DNA of 64,000 nucleotides from Oegoconia quadripuncta (taxonomy: Eukaryota; Arthropoda; Insecta; Lepidoptera; Autostichidae), in NCBI GenBank assembly GCA_949316235.1, contig OX438755.1, forward strand, positions 16,943,151 to 17,007,150. The letters are read 5' to 3'. Under the pieces are notes generated by a model. The model had not been told where the DNA came from. It made no database searches and saw only the letters and a program-made list of their open reading frames with translations. This document shows, one piece after another, positions 54,352 through 64,000 of the stretch (position 1 is the first letter of the stretch; each line of letters begins with the position of its first letter). The position numbers and the translations under genes were made by a program.

Positions 54352-54885
54352 TGTCGGAGATGGTGGGTTCGGGGGGGTGTATGGGCGTTGCTAGACCGAT
54401 CGGGACAATGCCAGTCGTGTGGTAAGGGTGGCTCGGGCAAAGGCGATACTATTGCAAGCTACTATAGGAAATCGACAACGTATTCACATTCGATTATGAC
54501 AATGAAACCTGAGATGCTTTCTGTTGAATAGGAAACATTTGCACGCCCCTCGTGCCATACAACTTGGCCCTCGCGTGCAGTCTGTGGAATTCAACCGGAG
54601 TAGTCTATAATTCCTCCTTGCCCAAATCCCATGATCAACTTCTTACTAGCTAACGACTCACCGGATTCTTCCAAGCGTCGGTGATAATAATCAAATCACT
54701 CACAGTCGTGGATATGTTCAGTGGAGCTCCGACTCCTTTGAAGGCTCGTAGTAAAGTGTGCCCCATTTTCGATGTGAAGACCTAATATAACTGTTAACGT
54801 CGTCACCGCGCCATTTCCGGCGAAACCAGCGCCACCAGGGTTTACTTCCCATTAACCGCGTATTATGATAGTCAGTTGACCGTTC
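54352..54885 (-). mobile_element. LTR-like repeat, copy 2 (inverted)
   Basis: The reverse of 33490-33996: 'atgtcggagatggtgggttc' at one end and 'ccgcgtattatgatagtcag' at the other. It lacks the TATATAA stretch of copy 1 (replaced by gcgtgcagtctgtggaattc) but keeps 'cttggccctcg' and 'cgcccctcgtgccatacaac'. Confidence 0.45.
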
Positions 54886-54889
54886 GAAT

Positions 54890-55680
54890 AATGAATTCCA
54901 TCGCTAATTTATGGCTATCTGCGACATATATATGAGTAGATAAAGAGTCTATATAGAACTTATACTTGTACCTACTTAGACTAGAGTTTGAAATTAAAAT
55001 AAACGTACTTATTATATTCTTTATTTCACCAAAAAAAATAATATAACAGAGTACGAACGATAGGTATATTTGTACATACAAAGGTGGATATATCTGTTTA
55101 AGAGATCTCTTCCAGTCAACCTGTGCATTGAAGTAGGAAAAGGAGTATCACAACAAATAACTTGAAATACTTTATACTGTATATACGTAATATACATTTA
55201 TACTGAATAAAATAGAATAGAAACAATAATAACAGAAAAGCATACGTCCAATCTTTTCAACGGTAAATTATGAACTGATTAAACAAAAGCTACACAGAAA
55301 GAGAGAGAGAGAGAACAGGCAGATTTCAAATTTTGAATTTAAAATATTATGGCCGAAAAAGAAACAAACAAGGAGAATACTGCAAAAAGAGAACCAACGA
55401 GTCGCATGGCGTCTCGTTACAATGTACTCTACATAGGCAATATGTACATATGTCGACGTATATAGAACACAGTTCTCCATAGACTACGCTTACACTGTAC
55501 GGAAAACTTCTTGTATGAAACATGCTCCGTGATGCTAAATTATTAAGTACAAAGTTCCCAGACTGATTCTGCATCGTTCCCAGCAAGGAATGGACGTCTA
55601 TTATCTCTTCGAGTATAGGTCCCATCGTGATTGTTGTTTTCATGTATAACTTTTTCAGTGTTTTGTTAAGTTTAATTAAT
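54890..55680. other. Unassigned stretch
   Basis: 55090-55140 (-) has 'agagatctcttccagtcaac', a scrap of the LINE tail family. 55300-55316 is a (GA)n run. No gene. Confidence 0.3.
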
Positions 55681-55684
55681 TATC

Positions 55685-55715
55685 TCAACTAATATTATAA
55701 ATGCGATAGTTTGTG
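55685..55715 (+). repeat. Helitron 5' tip
   Basis: 'tcaactaatattataaatgc' followed by gatagtttgtgtg matches the 5' end of the 19184/52288 family. Confidence 0.45.
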
Positions 55716-55726
55716 TGTGTGTATGT

Positions 55727-55975
55727 ATGTAGGTATGGTGGTTCAGAGGTTAAGACGCGGCCAATTTAGGAGGTCCGTGTTCGATTCCCAGGCAGGCAAT
55801 GAACCAATGAGTTTTAAATTTAATTTAATTACTTATGTGCACTTATCCAATTGCTCTCTCAAACGGTGAAGGAAAACATCGTGAGGAAACCTGCATGCCT
55901 GAGAAATAAAAAAGGCATATGAAGTCACCAACTCGCATTGGGCCAGCGTGGTGGACTATGGCTCATATATTTTTT
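55727..55975 (+). mobile_element. SINE3, copy 2, tail-truncated
   Basis: 'ggtggttcagaggttaagac', gtccgtgttcgattcccagg (B box), 'ggtgaaggaaaacatcgtga', 'cgcattgggccagcgtggtg'. The (GATGAT) tail of copy 1 is absent. Confidence 0.7.
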
Positions 55976-56059
55976 CTTAAATCAGCAAATTTTATCATTC
56001 TGTATGTGTGTCATTATCAACTACCCTGTGACAAAACGCTGTGCACGCTTTAGCAAACT

Positions 56060-56685
56060 TTAGCAATGAAAATACAATAGTGTGATTCAGGATAAATGTC
56101 ATGTCATTTATGTTCCATTTTTATAGCATAATTAAAAAAAAACTGAATTAAAAAAAGAGAATAATAAAACAAAAGTATAATTAAAAGTAAATACAAGAAC
56201 TTCTTTATAATTTAATACTATCGACTTTACATTCACCTAAATATGATTATTGTAATTTAATTAAGTATGTACATGAAACAACAAATTTATAAAACACAAT
56301 TGAAAATACCTATATCGTATAGAAAAAATACGCCGTCCAACTCGCTTCCGTGAGGCATAGAACCTAGTGCGCTAGCGCTATTGCTCCGTTGAATGCATAA
56401 GCTCAGCTGCTGAGCAAAGTAGGCACCTGCTCTCACATCTCCAGAGGCGTGGACCAGTCTAAATACAAGTTATATTAATACGAACATGAAGGTTAAAACA
56501 CTGATGTATATTTTATGCCAGTAAACTATTTATAGCTTGCTAGAAGTGTTAGAATAATGTAACATGAGAAAAAACACAAAACGTTTTATGTAATGGATGT
56601 TGCCCGCGATTTCGTTCACATACATTTTATCACGATCAGTTCAATAAAAAAATTTGCTTATATATTAATCCAGGTCTAGATAGGT
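56060..56685. other. Unassigned AT-rich stretch
   Basis: Nothing recognised. Confidence 0.35.
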
Positions 56686-56689
56686 TAAT

Positions 56690-56785
56690 CTATCTATCAA
56701 TCAAATTTTATCCAAATCCGTTCAGCCGTTTAGCCGTAAGAGGTAACAAACACACACCAACTATCGCATTTATAATATTATTGTG
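56690..56785 (-). mobile_element. Helitron-like 5' end, minus strand
   Basis: 'atccaaatccgttcagccgt', 'taacaaacacacaccaacta', 'tcgcatttataatattattg'. Same orientation and wording as 26560. Confidence 0.5.
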
Positions 56786-56940
56786 TGATGTGATTATTTA
56801 TAATTAAATATTCGACTCGACTCGAGAATAAAATGTACTATTGTATATTTTGCGATTGTGCTGTTATTGAATTTGATTTGACTAACAAAAACAGACAGTT
56901 TTTGTGTAGATTCAGTTCAAACGTCTCAATTACTATAATA

Positions 56941-57275
56941 CAGGGTGAATTTGTGTAATTCCCACTCACTGGTGACGCCCCTCTTGATTACGATCAACTT
57001 TTCCGCAAGGAATATTTTTTTTTTTTTTATGACTAACTGGATGCGCATTTGACCACAATCTCACCTGATGGGAAGTGATGATGTGGCCGAAGATGAAGCA
57101 CGCGATCTCAGTAGATATAGTCGAATTCGATAGAAAAAATTCGATGAAACGGGTATACAATGTAAACCATTCTGAAATTGCCTTTAGTATGGAAGTCCAA
57201 CAATTTTCGCCTGAAATCGGCTATACTTCCCATTGGAAAATTATTCGTAATCAGGAGTGGACTCACAAGTAAACG
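56941..57275. mobile_element. MITE-T family, left part
   Basis: It starts cagggtgaatttgtgtaatt after TA (56939-56940). 57020-57112 contains the same 'tgaccacaatctcacctgat' tail-like block as 46802. The right end is missing; the sequence breaks before the TTAA element. Confidence 0.55.
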
Positions 57276-57281
57276 AATTAA

Positions 57282-57361
57282 CACGTTCACGTACACTGAC
57301 CCAGGTACAATATATGTTTTATTGTTATTTCGTCTATATTCGTTCACTGTCCGCCAACGTG
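57282..57361. mobile_element. Tiny TTAA-flanked palindromic element (80 bp)
   Basis: TTAA on both sides (57278-57281, 57362-57365). Ends cacgttcacgtacactgacc and, reversed, cacgttggcggacagtgaac, agreeing at about 15 of 20 positions. TTAA duplication is the hallmark of piggyBac-type transposition. It is too short to be autonomous. Confidence 0.55.
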
Positions 57362-57412
57362 TTAAATTGCACTTTGTATAATTTTCTTAAAAAACGGAAT
57401 AATTTTCTTATA

Positions 57413-57820
57413 TTGGGTCTTTACCTATGAAATTGGAGTTTTTTTTCTTCGTTAATCATATGTACCAATTCCTGTGATTTTCAAAGCTATATCCAAATTT
57501 GTTTTTTATATTATTTCAAGGTTTCACATGAAATATTTTTTAATTTCTGGGCTAAATCACATAATAAAAAAAATTTGAACAGAGCTCTTTCCATGTGCTT
57601 CCCATAATCATTTCTTAGATTCGCTGAAATTTTTATAAAGCGGTTACTTTTAAAAATTAACGCTGCTTATACTTAACTTAATGTTATCCGATAATATACA
57701 CAAAGTTTAGCTAACTTTGGATTTGCCGTTCCCAAAAAAAAATCAAAAATGTTTGTATGGAGAAAACTGTCTTAATGAAATTCTTCACACAAAACGCCAA
57801 TTTCATAGGTAAGGACCTAA
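57413..57820. mobile_element. 408 bp MITE with TTRGGTC ends and TA duplication, copy 2
   Basis: TA at 57411-57412 and 57821-57822. Ends ttgggtctttacctatgaaa and, reversed, ttaggtccttacctatgaaa. Almost the same sequence as 18450-18869 with a ~12 bp deletion near 57507. Confidence 0.85.
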
Positions 57821-57824
57821 TAAA

Positions 57825-58085
57825 AAGTTGGAGTAGCTACTAATATTACCTTACTATAGCCACTTGAGTTTATAAATTATAATGATCTAAACGCGATATT
57901 TTGATCCTGATCCCAAATCCGCTTTCTCGAAACCTCTCAAGTAAAAATTTTTACGATTCGTCAATAATTTATCTTCAAGATCGTACAAGTTCTTAGCGAT
58001 CGACCATTGAAGTACTCGAAAAGTTTCAACAATCTTTTAGCAAACTGCTATTTGTTTAGCAACACACAAACGTAGCGGATTAGTG
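57825..58085. other. Unassigned stretch
   Basis: Nothing recognised. Confidence 0.3.
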
Positions 58086-58089
58086 ATGA

Positions 58090-58205
58090 CTCAGAGTTAA
58101 GATAGGCAGTTCAGTCTCAGATAATATGGGGTTTCCGGGTCAGTACGCTTCCACCTTCGGCCTCATCTTCACTTAACATTAGGTGTGATGGAGGTCAAGT
58201 ACTCG
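58090..58205 (+). mobile_element. SINE1, 3' fragment
   Basis: 'gttaagataggcagttcag', 'ggggtttccgggtcagtacg', 'cacttaacattaggtgtgat', 'gaggtcaagtact'. The last tail bases are missing. Confidence 0.75.
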
Positions 58206-58321
58206 CAAAATATTAATGTACTATTATTTTTTCCAAGAACTTAACTTAAAAGCGATAAGTCTTAAACATAAAACGGAACGGAACTCAATATAAACCAATA
58301 CGCAGCCGTCAAACTTACGAT

Positions 58322-58559
58322 TGGGTTGGTGGTAGGGCATTTTAAATGTCCGCCTGGCTAGGTACCACCATCTTATCTAAATTTGCCGCCAAGCAACAAT
58401 ATTAATAGCATTGTTATGTTCCGGTTGTCAGAGATAAGATAGCCAGTCCCCCAATCATGTTGGGGTTTCCGGGTCAGCACGCTTCCACCTTCGACATCAT
58501 CTTCACTTAACAGCAGGTGTGATTGAGGTCAAGTACTAACCCTTTATACATAAAAAAAA
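58322..58559 (+). mobile_element. SINE1, head-truncated copy
   Basis: From gggttggtggtagggcattt to the A-run after accctttataca. Confidence 0.85.
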
Positions 58560-58639
58560 CGATTATTCGGATTCGGATTATTCGAATGGATAGGCCACGC
58601 GAATATTGGGATTTTTCAAAAATACGTCTTAAATAAAAT

Positions 58640-58800
58640 AAGATATACATAAAAGGGCGACCACGCACCCGAAGACGCAGCGTGGGCACGCCCCCCACGA
58701 GGTGGACTGACGATTTGGTAAAGATCGCGGGAAGCGCCGCGGGCAGCGCAGGACCGATCGTTGTGGAGATCCTTGGGGGAGGCCTTTGTTCAGCATCATG
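58640..58800 (+). pseudogene. RTE-type LINE C-terminal fragment
   Basis: Plus strand: RPRTRRRSVGTPPTRWTDDL, VKIAGSAAGSAGPIVVEILG. A short deletion within the 'SRWMRAAQDR' block shifts the frame relative to 38180. It ends 'aggcctttgttcagca' without the tail. Confidence 0.65.
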
Positions 58801-58947
58801 ACCCACCTCCACACCCTCCCACTGCAACTCCTGTAACCAGGATCAACAGCGGTACAGCTGAACGTCACCTACTGAAAGTAAGCGGGTCCCGAGAAAAGAC
58901 TTTACGCTACCTTGGGCCCCTTTATTTAAGAAGAAGAAAAGGGGGTT

Positions 58948-59012
58948 TAAAGAAGAAGTGCCTTTGTCCAGCAGTGAACGTCTTTTGGGTTGATATGATG
59001 ATGATGATGAAA
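58948..59012 (+). mobile_element. RTE-type LINE tail
   Basis: 'tgcctttgtccagcagtgaa', 'cgtcttttgggttgatatga' and (TGA)n. It may be the displaced tail of the copy at 58640, with ~150 bp of foreign sequence between. Confidence 0.6.
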
Positions 59013-59019
59013 AGTGGTT

Positions 59020-59435
59020 TCTCCTGACACAGGTGAATTGTTAAATTTGCCCACTAGGAGAATCTAAAAATCTATATGGAAAAATAAACTGCTTTGTATT
59101 TTGTATAAAAGATGTGATGAAAAACAAACAGGTAACAATCAGGTAAGTAAAGTTATAAATTATCTCATTAAGGCGGCCGCTTAAGTCGTTAAGGATCCAA
59201 ATTTGTTTAATTCCGCCCTTTACGAGTGGCTATAAAATAATTCGAATCTTACTGTAAATCGTTGCCTGGGGATTACACAGCCAGCGTGAAACTTCTCAAG
59301 CTCCCTGAAAAATTCATAACTTTACTTTTTCATAACATTCAAGCTTAGCATTCAAGGTTCTTTCGTAGACAATATGTTTCGTGACCGTTTTTAACTAATA
59401 TTTATTATGTCTGTATTTTTAACAGTACATATATT
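59020..59435. other. Unassigned stretch
   Basis: Nothing recognised. Confidence 0.3.
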
Positions 59436-59439
59436 TAAA

Positions 59440-59545
59440 TTGGCAATAAATATTGAAGGCCCATGATATTTGGACTCCTAAGAGCTTGTGTTTGGGATGT
59501 TTCTGGCCCCCAATTTGGGATGGTTCTCGTGATACTACTATCTAT
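59440..59545 (+). repeat. Repeat family C, end fragment
   Basis: 'gcttgtgtttgggatgtttc', 'ccccaatttgggatggttct' match the terminal block of family C. Confidence 0.4.
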
Positions 59546-59821
59546 GTAAGCTGGGCGTCTCTATTTCAATGATCAACTTTTATTTAGGGTAAATGAGTAC
59601 ACTTTTTTCTCGCTAAGTTATTGTTTTTTTTCTTGTTTTTGAATTTAATAATTTTTATGTAATCTATCTGATGCATGCGGTGTTTACATATAATTGTTTG
59701 TAAATTTAGCTAATAACTAATTTACATAAGGCTTCATTACTCTAAGCGATGTAAGAAGCTATTTAATAAAATAAAATAAAATAGGTAGATTTAGCTTGTT
59801 TTTTTTAATGCCCTGTTGGCG

Positions 59822-60042
59822 CGGCTATCTTGTCTTCTCTCTGACAACCGGAGCAATGCTATTAACATTGCTGCTTGGCGGCAGATTTAGATAAGATGGT
59901 GGTAGCTAGCTAGGCGGACATTTAATATGCCCTACCACCAACCAAACCGAGTACTAATATTTAGTTTAGATCCCCGCTGGGGATCAAACCCGCGACCTCC
60001 GAATCGTAAACCCAATGTTGTTTATATTCAGCGACGGAGGCT
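59822..60042 (-). mobile_element. SINE1, head half
   Basis: Minus strand: 'gcggctatcttgtcttctct' to 'cgcgacctccgaatcgtaaa' and 'cagcgacggaggc'. The tail is missing. Confidence 0.8.
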
Positions 60043-60044
60043 CT

Positions 60045-60625
60045 TGGAGAAAAGATCTGCTTTGCGCACGCTACCTGCTGATCAATCAATCATCGTTTTT
60101 CGAATAGATGGGATGAAACGTTTTTTAATTGACATAAATACGTACTTACTTCACGTAGAAAAACAAAGGACTCCAGCTAGTAAAATGCCAAAGCTTACGA
60201 ACTCCAATTTAAGTGTCCATGAATACCTTACGTTACGATGTCATTTATTGAGAGCAGGTGTTCAGAAGAGAGGTCAACCTTAATATTGAATATTGGGATT
60301 CCTTGCTCTGGGATTCACGCGTTTGAATTCAATATTAGATTTTGGCAAATATTTTGCGAACATTATTGTATATAATAAATAAATAAGATTTCGATTAATA
60401 ATAAGTAAACGGTCAAGTGCAAGTATGAGTCGTGTCCATGCGGGTTCCGTACATAACTTATCGAAAATTTGTTAAACATTACACTATGTATAACTGAACA
60501 CATATTTAAGTTTGTCGGTTCGAAAAGGTCAATGGTGATGTTAGGTACACGATATTTTCGTAAATTCGATGTATAAACGATTTGTAATATTGTTAAGTAT
60601 TTTCATCAAAAAAAAATTTTTTATT
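60045..60625. other. Unassigned stretch
   Basis: The 118-codon frame 59927-60283 starts inside the SINE and has no domain in its later part, so it is treated as chance. Confidence 0.3.
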
Positions 60626-60627
60626 TT

Positions 60628-60691
60628 TTTTATTTTTTTTTATGCCCAACGGGTTGGTACTTGACCTCAATCACACCTGATGTTAAGTGAA
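60628..60691 (-). mobile_element. SINE1, tail fragment
   Basis: T-run, 'tatgcccaacgggttggtac', 'cctcaatcacacctgatgtt'. Confidence 0.75.
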
Positions 60692-60904
60692 ATGATTTAA
60701 TATAAAACAAAACATACAAAGTGATGAATTGAGAACCTCTTCCTTTTTGAAGTCGGTTAAGAAAGGTACGAATCACAACCGTTTCTCTACAACTATCAAC
60801 AACACCACCATTTGACAAGCTTTTTGAAGTGACAATCTTATATTATGTACTTAGTTACATAGACGCGTTATGTAATTAACCGCTAATATAAATTTGTAAC
60901 GTAG

Positions 60905-61014
60905 CAATTGACAATTGTTTGTAAACGCTTTATTATACAAAGTAACACACATAATACATTAAATCAAAATAGTGTGCAAAGGCGGACTTATCCCATAAGG
61001 GATCTCTACCAGTC
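60905..61014 (-). mobile_element. LINE 3' UTR tail, minus strand
   Basis: 'tttgtaaacgctttattata' and 'gtgcaaaggcggacttatcc', then 'gggatctctaccagtc'. Layout as at 21035. Confidence 0.5.
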
Positions 61015-61145
61015 GATAATACTGGCCTTAGTGTTAATCGAAAATTTATTGAACGAATGCGACTATTGTTCCTTGGGGAAAATTGTTCGTAAACAAAAGT
61101 GACATCACCAGTTAATGAGAATTCCTCGAATTCAAATTCACCCTG
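61015..61145. mobile_element. MITE-T family, right part
   Basis: 'cgaaaatttattgaacgaat', 'gcgactattgttccttgggg', 'gacatcaccagttaatgaga' and the end caaattcaccctg followed by TA (61146-61147). Confidence 0.55.
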
Positions 61146-61149
61146 TATA

Positions 61150-61485
61150 TAGCATTCGCTCATCCCCGTCATTTATTTCACTCTCGCGGGATTAGGACTC
61201 CGTTCAGGGAGTAGTCGGGAATCACGTTCCCGCGGTACGGGACTCTGCAGTCGCATTATAGTCGGTTTATCTTCCACGTTGCTTTGATCGAATGCTCCAT
61301 GAATAATATATGATACTCATTCGAATTAGACATGACTTCTGCTTGTGCGAGATAACAGATTGAAATGTCTGTTGTGAGTTTATTTGTGTAGGTGGTTGAT
61401 ATACGTATTATTGATGCATAACTTTGTCAGTATCATATGTTAATATCATTGCAATTAAAGAAATTTATTAATAGTTACATACTTT
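61150..61485. other. Unassigned stretch
   Basis: Nothing recognised. Confidence 0.3.
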
Positions 61486-61487
61486 TA

Positions 61488-61789
61488 ACCGCCCTCCGTG
61501 GCTCAATGTAAACAACATTGGGTCGCAGGTACATGTTTAAGTACTCGGTTTGGTTGGTGGTAGGGCATTTTAAATGTCCGCCTGGCTAGCTACTACCGTC
61601 TTATCTAAATCTGCCGCCTAGCAGCAATGTTAATAGCATTGTTGTGTTCCGATTATCAGAGATAAGATAGCTAGTCCCCCAAATGTGTTGGGGTTTCCGG
61701 ATCAGTACGCTTACACTTTCGACCTCATCTTCACTTAACATCAGGTGTGATTGAGGTCAAGTACTAACCTGTTGTGCATAAAAAAAAAA
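61488..61789 (+). mobile_element. SINE1 copy with deleted B box
   Basis: The head 'accgccctccgtggctcaat' is present, but the B box region is shortened to 'aacattgggtcgcaggtaca', so this copy should no longer be transcribed by Pol III. Body and tail are complete. Confidence 0.85.
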
Positions 61790-61899
61790 GTTTCATTTTT
61801 GGAATTGAAGGCAGTCGTAAGCGGGCGAGGTCGCAGCACAAGACTCTTATGTTCTCTCCGGATAGGTATAGTATAATAGAAAAATACGCTAAACACAAT

Positions 61900-62145
61900 T
61901 GTTGACTTCAAAAAAAGAAGGGGAGTGTATGTTCGTCTGAATGTATTTTTTACCCGATTACCCACGAAGGAGGGTAATGTTTTTCGAGTGTATGTATGTA
62001 TGTACCTATGCTCGTTCCTTTTGCGCATCCTATAGCCTAAACAGCTTGACTGATATCGAAGTGAATGTTGTCGTTAGATTCGTCTTGAAGCCAGACGGTG
62101 CCATAGGATACATTTTATGGTAAAAAACATGACAATCCAACATGA
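61900..62145 (+). repeat. Dispersed repeat (ataggatacattttatgg)
   Basis: 'gttgacttcaaaaaaagaag', 'cgcatcctatagcctaaaca', 'ccataggatacattttatgg'. The last block recurs at 50990. It looks like a common lepidopteran dispersed repeat of unknown class. Confidence 0.4.
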
Positions 62146-62204
62146 TGGCCGCAAAAACAAAATAAGCTGTCGGATTTTTTGGTTTACAGATATTTAAATT
62201 TTAT

Positions 62205-62430
62205 ACACTTTTTGAATTCAATATGCAGAACCTTCAGATGTACTTAACAATTAGGAAATTATTTGTGCTGACCCATCTAATTCCGTATTGAATTCCGTGA
62301 TGATAGGTGTGCATGGAAGAGATCGCTGTTAGCGATAAGGCCGCCCAATTTGTAGTTTCTACAAGATATTTAAATGTACCTTTCTTATTTAAATAATAAA
62401 GCGTATTTGATTGATTGATTTGATTGATTA
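62205..62430 (+). mobile_element. LINE 3' UTR tail, unbroken copy
   Basis: 'tttgaattcaatatgcagaa', 'cttcagatgtacttaacaat', 'gagatcgctgttagcgataa', 'aataataaagcgtatttgat' and a (TTGA)n tail. Near-identical to 51680 before and after the nested insert. Confidence 0.7.
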
Positions 62431-62434
62431 AATG

Positions 62435-63235
62435 ATTATTTTTTTATCTATGGTCACCGATACTTTCGTCAATATTGTTAACGTTGATTTTGATGATTAT
62501 TTCTTTCTTTGATAGGATTTACCACCAGAGTGGTCGCGATCTGATGATGCACTCCTGAAATAGAGAATCCTGAATTTGGCTATTTGTAACGGTTCAATTA
62601 TTTAAATTAATTTAAATTCTCTCCTATATTGTTATTTCAAACATTATTGACATGAGCCCTGTGACCTCCCTTGTCACACACAAGACAAGTCGGTGGCCGC
62701 AATGGATTGAAATCATTCTCTACTACTACTGGCTGGCTACAAATTTATACAGATTATGCCTTTTCCCTTTTCCTAAGAGAGGAATTTGTTCAAATAAGAT
62801 TATTTATATGTATGTGTGGTTATATATGATGGCAATAAATATATTTATTTCCAGCCTGAAACTGAGCAGCTCATGGTATAATTAAATCGAGTAACTTGGT
62901 GTTAGTTTGTTCGCAAAGTATCTTGTTATCAGGCAATAGTTTAGTTTGTTTAGGATAGTCTGGGTTCAGTGTATATTGGTTTCATCTTTGAAGTTATTGT
63001 TATTTGGTATTTGATAGAATTTATCTATCGAATATGATAATGTGACAATACAGACAGTATAAAAAGAAAAATAGAAGTTAGTAATATAAAATGTATTTTA
63101 TATTACACACGTTGCTATTACTTTCTGTAAATATGATATGAAATTCTCGAAATGACGGTGAAAACCGTATCAAAATCCATTGAGCGGCTCGGAAAAGTAA
63201 GCGGAGAAACAGACACTATGTCTGCCTGACAGCGA
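62435..63235. other. Unassigned stretch
   Basis: 62540-62610 shares words with the first 90 bases of the window (ctgatgatgcactcctgaaa), suggesting another copy of that repeat. No gene. Confidence 0.3.
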
Positions 63236-63239
63236 CTAG

Positions 63240-63468
63240 TTAGGGCATTTTAAATGTCCGCCTGGCTAGCTACCACCATCTTATCTAAATCTGCCGCCAA
63301 GCAGCAATGTTAATAGCATTGTTGTGTTCCGGTTGTCAGAGATAAGATAGCCAGTCCCCCAAATGTGTTGGGGTTTCCGGGTCAGTACGTTTCCACCTTC
63401 GACCTCATCTTCACTTAACATCAGGTGTGATTGAGGCCAAGTACGAACCCGTCGTGCATAAAAAAAAT
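63240..63468 (+). mobile_element. SINE1, 5'-truncated, well preserved
   Basis: From gggcattttaaatgtccgcc to 'gtcgtgcat' and A-run. It reads almost as the family consensus. Confidence 0.9.
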
Positions 63469-63469
63469 A

Positions 63470-64000
63470 ATAGCTGCCTCGTAGAATTCTATAATTTATC
63501 TCCAGAGACCAGGGGTTCTATCATGTAATGCCATTCAAACCATCATCGTTTACGTTCTGACGTGTAATTGGTTGGTCGATCGGTCGCTCGGCAATTTGAC
63601 GGTTTCTCATTGGTCAACGATATCGATGAAGTTACAAAATTTAGGGGCTGATGGTTTGTGTTTATCTGCGACTTCGGCGCATTTGGCGAGAGAAAGGTAG
63701 TATGAAGTATTAAAATTATCGCATAATTTCGTCCCCCGGCAACTTTCTGGAAAATGTCTGATTGTCAGACATGTATTCACGGGCCGATCAAATTACCTAC
63801 TGAATATCAAAACGGAGTACTAACAACGCCGGAGGGTCGACAGGCTGTAAAATTCGGAGGGCTTTGCTTCCCTTGAGGGATTTTATGATAGCAATCAGAT
63901 TGTGAGGCGGTTTGGTCCTCGGAGAGCAAAGTGTTACATTGTTTGAGTTAAGACAATGCTGGCTACGATTGTTCTAAATAAATACAACATTTTCCAAATA
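63470..64000. other. Unassigned, less AT-rich stretch at the window end
   Basis: Higher in GC than most unassigned parts. It contains two ATTGG (CCAAT-type) words, at 63568 and 63610. No repeat match elsewhere in the window and no open frame of note. Confidence 0.3.

Noticed and set aside
59927..60283. 118-codon open frame as a gene
   Set aside because: Its first third is the SINE1 head read in a coding frame, and the rest has no recognisable motif.

Overview
This 64 kb window looks like AT-rich intergenic or intronic DNA from an insect, most probably a moth or butterfly. No conserved host gene, rRNA gene, functional tRNA gene or CRISPR array was found. The lepidopteran call rests on repeat types I recognise: non-autonomous Helitrons ending in a 'gaagccgcgggcggaaagctagt'-type end, RTE-type LINE tails ending in (TGATGA)n, tRNA-headed SINEs on both strands, and CAATAAAG-tailed LINE 3' ends. 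Nearly every sequence I could explain is a transposable-element copy or fragment.

The one convincing intact gene is at 31030-32339 (+). It has two exons with a phase-0 GT-AG intron and encodes a 394-residue tyrosine recombinase of Crypton type, with R153, H254-x-x-R257, W280 and Y289 in place. A long GC-rich inverted repeat lies just downstream (32415-32518), and a related motif lies upstream near 30640-30672. It is either a recently active Crypton-like transposon or a domesticated copy.

Layout. 0.1-1 kb: 5S-rRNA-derived SINE and a Helitron-like element. 2.3-2.6 kb: array of short 'cacgcaaaatgtacaa' words, with a relative at 12.26-12.48 kb. 6.25-7.91 kb: a fold-back element with ~713 bp inverted arms around a broken IS630/Tc1/mariner transposase end. 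10.5-14 kb: four SINE2 copies or fragments (one a 3' end only) and two tandem arrays. 14.7-20.7 kb: LINE ends, SINE1 copies and a 420 bp TA-flanked MITE inside a SINE2. 21-30 kb: SINEs, Helitrons, repeat family C and a 929 bp TIR element with a GC-rich core. 30.6-32.5 kb: Crypton-like locus. 33-43 kb: LTR-like repeat, fold-back MITE, SINE1 copies carrying later insertions, several dead LINE RT ends. 43-50 kb: SINE1 copies, and a family-C repeat carrying both a TA-flanked MITE and a 611 bp Mutator-like fold-back element. 50-64 kb: nested LINEs, a SINE2 with an inverted 3' half, a second LTR-like repeat, a second copy of the 420 bp MITE, a very small TTAA-flanked element and many SINE1 copies.

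The main biological content is the insertion history. At least six insertions can be read as layered events with plausible target-site duplications. SINE1 (18 copies or fragments) has a tRNA-like head and a tail that resembles sequence found in other elements here, which suggests a LINE partner. All coordinates come from reading the sequence by eye. Repeat edges are approximate unless a target-site duplication is given.
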